This document shows, piece by piece, positions 16,131-24,154 of a DNA stretch of 33,840 nucleotides. The position numbers and the translations under genes were made by a program. A model generated the notes under the pieces. It was not told the DNA's origin and made no database searches. It saw only the letters and a program-made list of their open reading frames with translations. Every line of letters begins with the position of its first letter. The stretch's first letter is position 1. This stretch comes from an uncultured Helicobacter sp. (GTDB taxonomy: Bacteria > Campylobacterota > Campylobacteria > Campylobacterales > Helicobacteraceae), in assembly GCA_947177485.1 (NCBI GenBank), contig CAMWUR010000024.1, positions 1-33,840 of the forward strand. The letters run 5' to 3'.

Positions 16131-17183
16131 TTATGGAGATTGTAACGAAACGCGCGTGAGGAGCTCGTGCAGATTTGTGCATGCTTTTTCTTCATTTCCA
16201 CGTTCACAGCCGATTTTATACAGCAACATCGCCTGCTTTTTGGGCGAATCGAGCCGCGTGCTGCTCGTATCAATCACAATCGAATCCGCAACGCGTGTGC
16301 ACAGGTGTGGCGATTTTTCATAGCCCAAAACGCCTTGCGCAAAAAACATGCTTTCGCACGCGATTTTGCCCGCCGCAAACCACGAATCGGCATTTTTTTG
16401 TAGCGCATAGATGTCTTGCAGCTCTTCGCATGCAGGCACATAGCGGCGCACAAAGCAGTGTTTGTGCAAGATTCTCTGCCCTTCGCTCACATATTGTGGC
16501 GATGTTTGCCGCATTTTGCGCACAACCGCCACACATGCCATTCCCGAGCCCTTTGCGCATGCGTTTTGCAGAGTATTTTCTTGGACAAAGCGCCCTTGAA
16601 TCTGGCAATCCTCGTCCTCGCAAACAGAATCTTCGCCAAAATCGAGCAGCTTATTGTAGATTTCTTGTCGTTGCGTGTCGTTAGAATTAAGCGCAAAATA
16701 GAGTGCCTTGCAGCCGCGCACATTATCGAGCGCGCATGCCCTTTGCTGCCAACTTTTTGCCTCATCTCCCTGTGTGATTGCACCCAAATCAGCGCATGCC
16801 TCTGCATGCCCTAGCATGCATGCCTTTTGCAATGAATCGGTGGCGAGTCCGATTGCGCCGCGCGATTTTGCTGCGTAAAGAAAGCATGCATTAGGGACAT
16901 CAAGCGCACAGAGTTTGTCGAGATTTGCCGCGCTTTGGGTTTGCAAAAAGTCGATGTCATTGCATGCAATCGCATTTTTGATTCCTTGCGCCACAGCGCT
17001 TGCACAAAGCGAGCTAAAGTCGCGTATGAGGCTTGCGCGCGTTTCTAAATATTGCAGATAACCAGCACTTTGCAGCTGCTCTAGGTGCTGCTGTTGTAGC
17101 GAATCGATTGTATCGCTTTTATGGGCACATGCGCAAAGAAAGAATGATAAAAAAAGCAACAAAACATGCCTTGTGTGCAGCAT
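16131..17183 (-). CDS. Cysteine-rich Sel1/Hcp-like lipoprotein
   Basis: A 350-residue protein with a lipoprotein signal ending LCAC (C19). The body has regularly spaced cysteine pairs in helical units (for example ACMLGHAEACADLGAI, ACALDNVRGCKALYFAL, ACAKGSGMACVAVV), like the disulfide-locked repeats of Helicobacter cysteine-rich (Hcp) proteins. Repeats are irregular and some lack the typical A-x3-G spacing. It probably lies in the periplasm or on the outer membrane; some Hcp proteins bind beta-lactam-like ligands, but the role here is unknown. AAGGAATCGCC precedes the ATG. A tRNA-Leu gene follows 41 bp downstream. Confidence 0.7.
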   Translation of the reverse strand: MLHTRHVLLLFLSFFLCACAHKSDTIDSLQQQHLEQLQSAGYLQYLETRASLIRDFSSLCASAVAQGIKNAIACNDIDFLQTQSAANLDKLCALDVPNACFLYAAKSRGAIGLATDSLQKACMLGHAEACADLGAITQGDEAKSWQQRACALDNVRGCKALYFALNSNDTQRQEIYNKLLDFGEDSVCEDEDCQIQGRFVQENTLQNACAKGSGMACVAVVRKMRQTSPQYVSEGQRILHKHCFVRRYVPACEELQDIYALQKNADSWFAAGKIACESMFFAQGVLGYEKSPHLCTRVADSIVIDTSSTRLDSPKKQAMLLYKIGCERGNEEKACTNLHELLTRVSLQSP

Positions 17184-17202
17184 GGCGATTCCTTATGGTG
17201 GG

Positions 17203-17219
17203 ATTCTATATGATAGAAT
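17203..17219. promoter_or_regulatory. Palindromic bidirectional promoter
   Basis: ATTCTAT-ATG-ATAGAAT is a perfect 7-3-7 palindrome. It contains TAGAAT as a -10 box on both strands (17203-17208 minus; 17214-17219 plus), serving the cysteine-rich lipoprotein (minus) and the M48 protease (plus). Predicted starts are near 17197 and 17226. Confidence 0.55.
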
Positions 17220-17262
17220 GATGATACATTGATTTGAATTGAAATGCAAGGGTGTGGATTCT

Positions 17263-18465
17263 ATGATTTTTCTTGCGCTCTATCTTTTTGGCTATGCGCT
17301 ACCCAAACTCGTTGTGGCGAGTCTGCAAATCGCGCATATCAGGCGCACATTGCGGCTTTCGCCCGTTTTGCTCACAGGCGATTTGTATCGCAAAGCAGGG
17401 CATTATGCGCTTGCAAAGGAATCATTGCAGATTGTCAAAACATTGCTTGATTCGCTGCTTGTGTGTGCGCTTGTGTGGTGGGGAATGGCAGAACAAAGCT
17501 TTGGCTTGTGGGGCGATGCGCTGTTTGTCGTGTCTGTGTGTACTGCGGTGTCGCTCGCGCATCTCCCGCTTGAAATGTACGCAACGCTCGTGCTCGATAG
17601 GCGATATGGCTTCTTTCAGGGCACAACACGACTCTTTTGGAGCGACACTGCCAAAAGCCTCTTTCTGAACATAGTGTTGGGCATTCTCGCTTGTATTGTT
17701 GTTCTTGCACTCTTGCCATTTTCTTTGTGGTGGCTTTGGGCATGCCTTTTCTTTTGGATTTTACTTTTGGTTGCAAATTTTGTCTATCCTGTTTGGATTG
17801 CGCCATTTTTCAACCACTTCACTCCGCTTGAAAACAATGAGCAGGCGGAGCAAATCCATGCCCTGCTTGCACGTGTTGGTTTTGTTGCAAGCGGAATCTT
17901 CGTCATGGACGCAGGCAAGCGGGATTCTCGCCTAAATGCCTATTTTGGTGGGCTAGGCAAGGTAAAGCGCGTGGTGTTGTTTGACACATTGCTTGCGAAG
18001 ACCACAACTGCGCAGCTGCTTGCCATTTTGGGGCATGAGCTCGGGCATTTCAAGCATCACGATATTTACAAAAGCCTCTTGTTTGCGATGTGTGCCATTG
18101 CCGTTATCTTTTTTGCCGCTTCGCAAATTCCTGAAAGCTTCTATGCGCCCATTTTGCCTGTCGCGCCAAACATTATATTGATTCTTTTTTTCTGTGCCGA
18201 GATTGTCGGCTTTTGGGCAATGCCGCTTATGGGAATGATAAGCCGCCACAACGAATACGCCGCAGACGCATTTGGCGCGGAGTTGCAGGGCGCAGAGAAT
18301 CTCGCAAGCGCGCTGCTTGTGCTTGCAAAGGAGAATCGCAGCTTTCCGCATGCGCACCCATTGCAGATTTTTTTCTATCATACGCATCCGCCACTTTTAC
18401 AGCGGCTTTTGGCGCTTGGTATGCCACAAAGTGCGCTTGTTTGCGATGAATCCCACTCTCGCTGA
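17263..18465 (+). CDS. M48 (Ste24-like) membrane zinc metalloprotease
   Basis: About 400 residues with several membrane helices (near 1-25, 60-105, 135-180, 275-320). The zinc motif HELGH is at 258-262 and the third ligand E331 is in HNEYAADAFG. This is the CaaX-protease/Ste24 arrangement; bacterial members act in membrane protein quality control. I chose ATG 17263, preceded by AAGGG; an in-frame TTG at 17239 adds eight residues without a hydrophobic start. The last 20 bp overlap prmC, and the same pair is neighbouring in H. pylori as I recall. Confidence 0.88.
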   Translation: MIFLALYLFGYALPKLVVASLQIAHIRRTLRLSPVLLTGDLYRKAGHYALAKESLQIVKTLLDSLLVCALVWWGMAEQSFGLWGDALFVVSVCTAVSLAHLPLEMYATLVLDRRYGFFQGTTRLFWSDTAKSLFLNIVLGILACIVVLALLPFSLWWLWACLFFWILLLVANFVYPVWIAPFFNHFTPLENNEQAEQIHALLARVGFVASGIFVMDAGKRDSRLNAYFGGLGKVKRVVLFDTLLAKTTTAQLLAILGHELGHFKHHDIYKSLLFAMCAIAVIFFAASQIPESFYAPILPVAPNIILILFFCAEIVGFWAMPLMGMISRHNEYAADAFGAELQGAENLASALLVLAKENRSFPHAHPLQIFFYHTHPPLLQRLLALGMPQSALVCDESHSR

Positions 18466-19273
18466 TGTTTTGCGCGCTTCGAGCGCAGCGCTTGTGCCGC
18501 ATGTCGAGCGTCCGCGCCTTGAGTCCGAGATTTTGCTCTGCTTCGTGCTTGGTGTGCCGCGCACGTTTTTGCATACGCATGATTGCATGCGAATCGACAC
18601 ACAATCGTTGCAACGTTTTCAAGAATTGCTTGCGCGGCGCAAGGAGAATGAGCCCATTGAATATCTCACAAAACAAGTGAGCTTCTATAATCATGTCTTT
18701 TATATCGCGCCCGGTGCGCTCATTCCGCGCCCAGAATCCGAGCTTTTGGTCGATATTGTCGCTGATTTGATTCGGACGCATTCTATTGAACGTGTTGTCG
18801 AAGTGGGCGTTGGCAGCGGCGCGCTGCTCTGTTCGCTTGCGCTGATGTTTGATTCTGTGCGCTTTTCTGGCGGCGATGTTTCAGAACAAGCGCTCGCCAT
18901 TGCGCAGCAGAATCTCGCGCGCTTTGGGCTTTCTAGCCGCATTTCTCTGCACCATTGCACGTTTCTTTCGGGCTTTTTGTCCCCCATTCCGCTTGCGTAC
19001 GCGAATCTGCCCTATATCGCCGAGGATTATCCGCTCGAGTCGCCGCTCTCGTTTGAGCCGCGCGAGGCGCTCTTTGGCGGCAGACGTGGCGATGAGATTC
19101 TACTTGCTTTTCTCAAAGAGGCGCGCGCAAAGGACGTGCGCTTTGTGGCATGCGAGATGGGGCATGACCAAAAGGCAAGCATGGAATCCGCATTGCATCG
19201 TCTTTGTGCGCGCCATGTCTCATTCTATCGTGACTATGCAGGACATTGGCGTGGATTTGTCGCAGAATTTTAG
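18446..19273 (+). CDS. prmC: Release factor glutamine methyltransferase (PrmC/HemK)
   Basis: A 275-residue SAM-dependent enzyme that methylates the glutamine of the GGQ loop in RF1 and RF2. Typical features are the N-terminal helical domain (1-75), IPRPESELLV (93-102), and the SAM-binding VVEVGVGSG (117-125). The usual catalytic NPPY reads NLPY (187-190), the form seen in KsgA-type adenine methyltransferases; the Asn, second Pro and Tyr remain. The frame is open upstream, but those residues only shadow the protease gene; ATG 18446 gives the normal start and a 20-bp overlap. Confidence 0.9.
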   Translation: MNPTLADVLRASSAALVPHVERPRLESEILLCFVLGVPRTFLHTHDCMRIDTQSLQRFQELLARRKENEPIEYLTKQVSFYNHVFYIAPGALIPRPESELLVDIVADLIRTHSIERVVEVGVGSGALLCSLALMFDSVRFSGGDVSEQALAIAQQNLARFGLSSRISLHHCTFLSGFLSPIPLAYANLPYIAEDYPLESPLSFEPREALFGGRRGDEILLAFLKEARAKDVRFVACEMGHDQKASMESALHRLCARHVSFYRDYAGHWRGFVAEF

Positions 19274-19291
19274 GCAAGTTGTGTTATAAAA

Positions 19292-19312
19292 CTTGACATT
19301 TAATCACTCATA
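19292..19312. promoter_or_regulatory. HAIR-like operator overlapping the grpE -35 box
   Basis: CTTGACA-N7-ACTCATA matches the HspR-binding HAIR consensus CTTGAGT-N7-ACTCAAG at 10 of 14 positions with the exact 7-bp spacer. It covers the -35 box of the grpE-dnaK promoter, as expected for a repressor. HspR control of chaperone operons is known in H. pylori; binding here is inferred. Confidence 0.5.
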
Positions 19313-19321
19313 TTATATAAT
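19293..19321 (+). promoter_or_regulatory. Consensus promoter P1 of grpE-dnaK
   Basis: TTGACA (19293-19298), a 17-bp spacer, and TATAAT (19316-19321): a full sigma-70-type consensus with an expected start near 19328. A clear -35 box is uncommon in this lineage. Confidence 0.7.
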
Positions 19322-19368
19322 ACACATGCAGTTAGGGTTGAGTTGACTCGCTGCAAATCAAGTTTTTT

Positions 19369-19391
19369 TATGCTATAATATGCCTAGCATA
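19369..19391. promoter_or_regulatory. Inverted repeat over second promoter P2 of grpE-dnaK
   Basis: TATGCTA-N9-TAGCATA is a perfect 7-9-7 dyad that overlaps an extended -10 (TGC-TATAAT, hexamer 19374-19379). The N9 spacing is like CIRCE, but the arms do not match the CIRCE sequence. It is a candidate operator. Confidence 0.5.
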
Positions 19392-19414
19392 TCAAGCATT
19401 GGAAGGAGGATTGT

Positions 19415-19936
19415 TTGCAAGACGACAAGACAGAAATCAATCAGAATGAGAATGTGCTCGAGAATCTTGAGGCACAAGACGACATAGACGCCTTACATGC
19501 CAAAATCAAGGAGCTTGAGGACAAATATCTGCGCAATCATGCCGACTTTGAGAACACCAAGAAACGATTGGAACGTGAAAAAGCGCAATCGCTCGAATAT
19601 GCCTATGAAAATTTCGCAAAAGAGTTATTGCCTGTCATCGATTCGCTCGAAGCGGGGATTGTCAGTGTCGATGGAAGCTGTATCGAAGAATCGATGAAAG
19701 ATAAATTTAAAGAAGGGCTCTTGCTCACACTCGAGAATTTCAAAAAGGTTCTTGAGCGCTATGGAATCACGGAAATTGTGGCAATTGGCGAGTTCAATCC
19801 CAATGTCCATAACGCTGTGATGCAAGAAGATAGCCCCGAGCATGAGGACGGGCAAATCGTTCAAATCTTGCAAAAAGGCTATCAATACAAGGAGCGCGTT
19901 TTGCGACCCGCTCTTGTGAAAGTTTGTAAAAAATAA
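19415..19936 (+). CDS. grpE: Nucleotide exchange factor GrpE
   Basis: A 173-residue cochaperone that releases ADP from DnaK. Residues 20-65 form a long coiled coil ([24 protein letters not shown] in register), followed by the dimer four-helix region and the C-terminal beta domain ([18 protein letters not shown], then VLRPALVKV). The start is TTG at 19415, with a strong AAGGAGG six bases upstream; no in-frame ATG gives a full-length protein. dnaK follows 11 bp later. hrcA, which usually precedes grpE in this group, is absent here. Confidence 0.93.
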   Translation: MQDDKTEINQNENVLENLEAQDDIDALHAKIKELEDKYLRNHADFENTKKRLEREKAQSLEYAYENFAKELLPVIDSLEAGIVSVDGSCIEESMKDKFKEGLLLTLENFKKVLERYGITEIVAIGEFNPNVHNAVMQEDSPEHEDGQIVQILQKGYQYKERVLRPALVKVCKK

Positions 19937-19947
19937 AGGAGAACATT

Positions 19948-21813
19948 ATGGCAAAAGTATTAGGAATTGACTTAGGAACAACAAACTCTGCAATGGCAGT
20001 TTATGAGGGTAATGAGGGTAAAATCATTACAAACAAAGAAGGCAAAAATACAACACCTTCTGTCGTGGCTTTTACGGACAAGGGCGAGATTCTTGTGGGA
20101 GACCCTGCAAAGCGTCAGGCGATTACGAATCCGAAGAAAACGATTTATTCTATCAAGCGCATCATGGGCTTGATGATGAGTGAGGACAAGGCGCAAGAGG
20201 CGCAAAAACGTCTGCCCTACACGATTATTGACAGAAATGGCGCATGCGCTGTTGAGATTAACGACAAAGTTTACACACCCCAAGAGATTTCGGCAAAGAT
20301 TCTCATGAAGCTCAAAGAAGATGCCGAAGCCTATTTGGGCGAAAGCGTCTCTGAAGCCGTGATTACAGTGCCTGCATATTTCAATGACGCGCAGCGCAAG
20401 GCGACCAAAGAGGCTGGAACGATTGCTGGGCTGAATGTTTTGCGTATCATCAACGAACCCACATCTGCCGCGCTCGCGTATGGGCTTGACAAGAAAAAAT
20501 CCGAAAAAATTGTCGTCTATGACCTCGGAGGAGGGACATTCGATGTTACAGTTCTCGAGACAGGCGATGGGCTTGTTGAGGTGAATGCGACAGGCGGAGA
20601 CGCATTTTTGGGTGGTGATGATTTCGACAATCGAATCATCGACTGGGCAGCAAAAGAGTTCCAAGACGAAAGCGGCATTGACCTCAAAAAAGACATCATG
20701 GCGCTCCAACGGCTCAAAGACGCTGCCGAAGCTGCTAAAAAAGAATTGAGTAGCGCGACTGAAACAGAGATTAATCTGCCCTTTATCACAGCCGATGCAA
20801 GCGGACCAAAGCATTTTGCAAAACGACTCACACGTGCAAAATTTGAGGGCTTAATTGATGATTTGATTGAAAAAACGATTCAAACCATTGATTTTGTGAT
20901 TAAAGACGCAAAGCTTAGCAAGAGTGATATTTCCGAAGTCGTGCTCGTGGGCGGCTCGACTCGGATTCCAAAGGTGCAAGAACGTGTCAAAGACTTTATC
21001 GGCAAAGAGCCCAATAAATCCGTCAATCCTGATGAAGTCGTTGCTGTGGGTGCGGCGATTCAAGGTGGGGTGCTCAAGGGCGATGTGAAAGATGTCTTGT
21101 TGCTCGATGTAACGCCGCTTAGTCTTGGAATCGAGACGCTCGGCGGCGTGATGACAAAGATTATCGAACGTGGCACAACGATTCCAACCAAAAAGCAACA
21201 GACATTCTCGACAGCCGAAGACAATCAGCCCGCTGTGAGCATCAAGGTTGTGCAAGGCGAACGCGAGCTTGCGCGCGACAACAAATCGCTCGGCGATTTT
21301 GAGCTTAGTGGAATCCCTGCCGCACCGCGCGGGATTCCACAAATCGAAGTCACGTTTGATATTGACGCAAACGGAATCTTGACGGTCTCGGCAAAAGACA
21401 AAGCCACAGGCAAGAGCCAAGAGATTAAAATCACCGGCAGCAGCGGGCTTAGCGATAGCGAAATCGACAAAATGGTCAAAGACGCGGAGATGAACAAAGA
21501 GGCAGACAGCAAGCGCAAAGAGATTATCGAAGCACGTAACAACGCTGAATCGCTGATTTATCAGACACGTAAGAGCCTCGATGAGTTCAAAGACCTCGAT
21601 GAATCCGAAAAAGGCAAGATTCTATCTGCCATCGAATCGCTCGAAGCCGCGCTCAAGAAAGAAGACGCAACAAAGGCAGAGATTGAGTCTCTGACCAAAA
21701 CTTTGAGCGAAGCAAGCCACGCGCTCGCCGAACGCATGTATGCCAAAAAAGGAGAGGCAGGAGCGCAAGACAAGAAAAAAGATGATGATGTGATTGACGC
21801 GGAGGTCGAGTAG
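19948..21813 (+). CDS. dnaK: Chaperone DnaK (Hsp70)
   Basis: A 621-residue Hsp70. The ATPase domain starts with [15 protein letters not shown] (4-18) and contains [12 protein letters not shown] and the adenosine-binding [12 protein letters not shown]. The conserved linker [13 protein letters not shown] leads to the substrate-binding domain, followed by a helical lid and an acidic tail ending VIDAEVE. It binds unfolded proteins in the cytosol and works with GrpE (upstream) and DnaJ (not here). AAAGGAGAAC precedes the ATG. The stop is 15 bp from the inverted structured repeat copy B, whose complement would form the dnaK 3' region. Confidence 0.98.
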   Translation: MAKVLGIDLGTTNSAMAVYEGNEGKIITNKEGKNTTPSVVAFTDKGEILVGDPAKRQAITNPKKTIYSIKRIMGLMMSEDKAQEAQKRLPYTIIDRNGACAVEINDKVYTPQEISAKILMKLKEDAEAYLGESVSEAVITVPAYFNDAQRKATKEAGTIAGLNVLRIINEPTSAALAYGLDKKKSEKIVVYDLGGGTFDVTVLETGDGLVEVNATGGDAFLGGDDFDNRIIDWAAKEFQDESGIDLKKDIMALQRLKDAAEAAKKELSSATETEINLPFITADASGPKHFAKRLTRAKFEGLIDDLIEKTIQTIDFVIKDAKLSKSDISEVVLVGGSTRIPKVQERVKDFIGKEPNKSVNPDEVVAVGAAIQGGVLKGDVKDVLLLDVTPLSLGIETLGGVMTKIIERGTTIPTKKQQTFSTAEDNQPAVSIKVVQGERELARDNKSLGDFELSGIPAAPRGIPQIEVTFDIDANGILTVSAKDKATGKSQEIKITGSSGLSDSEIDKMVKDAEMNKEADSKRKEIIEARNNAESLIYQTRKSLDEFKDLDESEKGKILSAIESLEAALKKEDATKAEIESLTKTLSEASHALAERMYAKKGEAGAQDKKKDDDVIDAEVE

Positions 21814-21828
21814 TTAGGTTTTACATTA

Positions 21829-21957
21829 GGAATCGCAAACGTTTGAATCGAGCGTTTGCTGTCGTGTGCGGAATTACTTCCACATACTCCCTAAACCTAC
21901 GTGATAACGTCGCGCAGGAGCGTCTTTAATCGCTGCCCTACGCGGGCGGCGAAAGGT
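21829..21957 (-). repeat. ~130-nt structured repeat, copy B
   Basis: Read on the minus strand it aligns with copy A (15668-15800). Stem 1 is TCGC-c-GCCC, loop GCGTA, GGGC-a-GCGA. Stem 2 keeps TTAAA/TTTAG with one wobble. Stem 3 keeps GCAAACG/CGTTTGC around a longer, unrelated loop. Conserved blocks are CCGCGTA, AGCGA-TAAAGAC, TTTAGGGAG and CGACAGCAAACGC. It sits between the ends of dnaK and ogt. The GCAAACG/CGTTTGC hairpin (21835-21859) could also terminate dnaK transcription, though no T-run follows. Confidence 0.7.
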
Positions 21958-22017
21958 ATCTTTAGAATCTCAAATGATTCTAGCTACCGTCATGTGGCTT
22001 CAGAACGATAATAGAGT

Positions 22018-22043
22018 TGTCATATTGAGCGAAGCGAAATACC
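22018..22043 (+). repeat. Dispersed hairpin repeat, ATATT type
   Basis: TGTC-ATATT-GA-GCGAAGC-GA-AATAC: the outer arms pair at four positions, GC-GAA-GC forms the inner loop, and the GA/GA internal loop is kept. Confidence 0.65.
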
Positions 22044-22072
22044 TCATCAAACCATGCCGAGCGTTCAAGATA

Positions 22073-22098
22073 GATGTTTCGTTACGCTCAACATGACA
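22073..22098 (-). repeat. Dispersed hairpin repeat, ATGTT type
   Basis: Minus strand: TGTC-ATGTT-GA-GCGTAAC-GA-AACAT. The outer stem is perfect over 5 bp. Confidence 0.7.
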
Positions 22099-22114
22099 AT
22101 ATGGAATCTTATTT

Positions 22115-22212
22115 AGAATCTGCTATTTCGTCATTGCGAGGCAAAGCCGAAGCAACCAACCGTGTACGGTGGATTGTTTCGCGTAAGCTTGCAATGACGA
22201 ATAGCAGAATCC
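22115..22212. repeat. Composite ~98-bp palindrome of two opposed ATTGC-type repeats
   Basis: Two hairpin units face each other (22129-22157 plus; 22171-22200 minus) around ACCGT-GT-ACGGT at about 22160-22171. The flanks also pair: the sequence around 22115-22140 is the near reverse complement of 22189-22212 (TCTGCTATT-CGTCATTGC). The rest of the gap 21958-22224 holds no recognisable gene. Confidence 0.7.
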
Positions 22213-22224
22213 ACTAATGCGATT

Positions 22225-22684
22225 CTAAGATAAAATATGTCCCCGCTCCCATTGTAGTAGCGCAGCTTTTTTGTCGATTCCTCCTGCATAGCCCGTGAGC
22301 GCGTCATTAGTGCCAATCACACGGTGGCATGGAATTGGGTTGCGAGCAACAGCGCCACCAACAGCTTGTGCGGACATCTTAGCAATCCCTCTTTGAATCG
22401 CAATCTGCTGCGCAATCACGCGATATGTTGTCGTTGTACCATAAGGAATCGCGAGCAAAATTTCCCATACTTCTTGACAAAATGGCGAGCCTTGTGCGCT
22501 AAAAGGCGGCAGCGGCTCGACTTTGCCCGCAAAATAGGGGAATCAAGCCATGCGCATGTTTGCGCGATGACTTGCGGCAATGCGCCACGCATGCAGGGCT
22601 TGTTTCTGTGTCAAACCAATCTGCTAGCAAGAGGTTGCCAACGGGCGAAGAGATGCAAAAAGTAGACGTCGACTCGGAGCACAT
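22225..22684 (-). pseudogene. ogt: Broken methylated-DNA--protein-cysteine methyltransferase
   Basis: The C-terminal part encodes the active-site region NPIPCHRVIG (acceptor Cys) after LLAIPYGTTTTY, typical of O6-alkylguanine repair methyltransferases. The N-terminal part (TFCISSPVGNLLLADWF) lies in another frame. A shift near 22595-22615 is needed to reach the frame that reads QKQALHAW and continues to the C-terminal part. That frame also contains a TGA at 22543-22545, just before FPYFAGK. So two lesions separate the halves, and the gene is probably inactive. A fragment starting at TTG 22458 would keep the PCHR domain but lack the N-terminal fold. It follows the chemoreceptor gene by 3 bp. 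Confidence 0.75.
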
Positions 22685-22687
22685 CGT

Positions 22688-24037
22688 TTATTTTTTGGGC
22701 GCTTCTTCTGCTTTGTCGGCAGCTTTTGGAATCACGAAACGTTCCTCGGCGAGTTTGTCCATCAGCACAAACAACTCGGCACTTGATTGTTCCATTGTCG
22801 TAAAATACTCGAGCGCTTGTTGCGTGTTGCCTGCCTTTGTTGCGTCAAGCGCTGCTTGAGCATTGTTGTGTACACCTGCATGGAATGGGTCGATTTGTTT
22901 GAAATATTCGCTGTCAGCGAGGGTTTCTTGCGCTGGTCCAAAATACCATTTGCCAAAGCGACAAGCAGTATGCTTGGGCAGCGGGTTGGCAAAGTTCTGA
23001 TGCGAAGCCATATTGTAAGCATTGTTTTTGAAGAGAATATGGTCGACCATAATGAGATTGAGGAATAATCGATTCTTGATACTCTCGACAGATTGACTCA
23101 TATCTCCTGTTTGTCGGTTTAAATCAACAAGCGAATCTTCAAACGAGTGCATCGAGGCATTAAAAGATTCGATATGTTCTTGCATTTCTTCGCTATTGCT
23201 GTAAATATCGCCGCTATCTTGTTGCAAAACTTGAATCGAGGCACGGATTTCGCTTGTTGCCTTTTGCGTACGTTCGGCGAGCTTGCGCACCTCTTCTGCC
23301 ACGACAGCAAAGCCGCGCCCTTGCTCACCCGCACGCGCCGCTTCAATCGCAGCATTGAGCGCGAGCAAGTTTGTTTGGTCAGAAATATCATTAATCAAAT
23401 CGATAATCGAGTTGATTTCCGAGCTCCGCGTGAGCAGCATTTTGGTCGCGTCATTGTTGGCGGTGATGAGCCCCGTGAGCGTGTCGAGATTGTTAATCAC
23501 GCCTTCGATGTCGGCAAGCCGCTCGTTTGTCGTTGTTGCGGCGTTGTTCACAAAGATACTGATGTCGCCAAGCCGCTGCACACTCATCTGGAATTTGTCT
23601 TGCATATAGGTCAGCTGCTCGCGGTTTTTGTTTGTGCGCGTGAGCGCAATCACGAAATGTTCGCCATCTTCGCCTCGCGTTTGTTTAGACAATGTGGTGA
23701 GGATTGCATTGATTTGCTGCGCATTAGCAGCAAAGAGCGGCAGCTGCGCTTCTGTGGGAATCGGCACAAAGTCGCCTTTGCCACATTTGGAAATCGCTGC
23801 GACAACCGCTGTTGTGTGGTTTTCAAAGCCATCAATCAGGGCGTTGAGCAACGAATTAACACCTTCTGTTTTTCCACTTTCGAGATTCGCTCGCACTTGC
23901 AGATTGCCTTTTGAAAGTTCTGTCAGCACATGGTGTAAGTTCCCAAGCTGCGCACGCGCTTTTTGTAGCATTGTGCCCAATACAATCGCGCATACAGCCA
24001 ATATAACCAATACAATAACTAAACTAGCGAGTAACAT
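22688..24037 (-). CDS. Methyl-accepting chemoreceptor with C-terminal CZB domain
   Basis: A 449-residue protein from ATG 24037, which has GGAGG 8 bp upstream; an in-frame TTG five codons earlier lies before this site. One N-terminal membrane helix (2-24) is followed by a HAMP-like helical segment with no periplasmic sensor. The signalling hairpin tip [24 protein letters not shown] lies at about 220-243. The C-terminal CZB zinc-binding domain has H333, C359 (CRFGKWY), H386 and H390. CZB receptors such as H. pylori TlpD sense oxidants or hypochlorite from inside the cell; the ligand here is inferred. The C-terminal tail ([11 protein letters not shown]) is charged. Confidence 0.88.
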   Translation of the reverse strand: MLLASLVIVLVILAVCAIVLGTMLQKARAQLGNLHHVLTELSKGNLQVRANLESGKTEGVNSLLNALIDGFENHTTAVVAAISKCGKGDFVPIPTEAQLPLFAANAQQINAILTTLSKQTRGEDGEHFVIALTRTNKNREQLTYMQDKFQMSVQRLGDISIFVNNAATTTNERLADIEGVINNLDTLTGLITANNDATKMLLTRSSEINSIIDLINDISDQTNLLALNAAIEAARAGEQGRGFAVVAEEVRKLAERTQKATSEIRASIQVLQQDSGDIYSNSEEMQEHIESFNASMHSFEDSLVDLNRQTGDMSQSVESIKNRLFLNLIMVDHILFKNNAYNMASHQNFANPLPKHTACRFGKWYFGPAQETLADSEYFKQIDPFHAGVHNNAQAALDATKAGNTQQALEYFTTMEQSSAELFVLMDKLAEERFVIPKAADKAEEAPKK

Positions 24038-24069
24038 TTTTTGCCTCCACAACAGAATGTGAAGCGGTT

Positions 24070-24075
24070 ATTGTA
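24070..24075 (-). promoter_or_regulatory. -10 box of the chemoreceptor gene
   Basis: TACAAT on the minus strand, giving a start near 24063 and a ~26-nt leader with GTGGAGG before ATG 24037. A 12-mer here (GTTATTGTAACA) recurs at about 30888-30899. Confidence 0.45.
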
Positions 24076-24122
24076 ACATAAATCACAAAACGATTTTTAA
24101 GCGAAATGCTGCTTTTTCTTGG

Positions 24123-24128
24123 TATGAT
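24123..24128 (+). promoter_or_regulatory. -10 box of the lipoprotein-pdxA-hemE-dctQM operon
   Basis: TATGAT, with an expected start near 24135 and a leader containing AAAGAGG before the TTG start at 24155. Confidence 0.4.
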
Positions 24129-24154
24129 TCCATATTTCGCAAAAGAGGTGCGCG

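Noticed and set aside
18272-18445. N-terminal extension of prmC
   Set aside because: It overlaps the protease gene in another frame and has no PrmC-like residues; ATG 18446 gives the family start.
19332-19360. Second HAIR site (TTGAGT ... ATCAAG)
   Set aside because: Half-sites are spaced by 12-13 bp instead of 7; only the palindrome GAGT-TG-ACTC is clear, too short to claim.
19274-19414. CIRCE element for HrcA
   Set aside because: No TTAGCACTC/GAGTGCTAA arms are present; the 7-9-7 dyad has the spacing only.
21814-22224. CRISPR array or insertion sequence in the repeat island
   Set aside because: Repeats are not regularly spaced, there are no spacers of constant length, and no transposase frame exists.
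24067-24078. Shared 12-mer GTTATTGTAACA at the chemoreceptor promoter and about 30888-30899
   Set aside because: Could be a common site, but it mainly reflects a TACAAT -10 box; two occurrences are too few.
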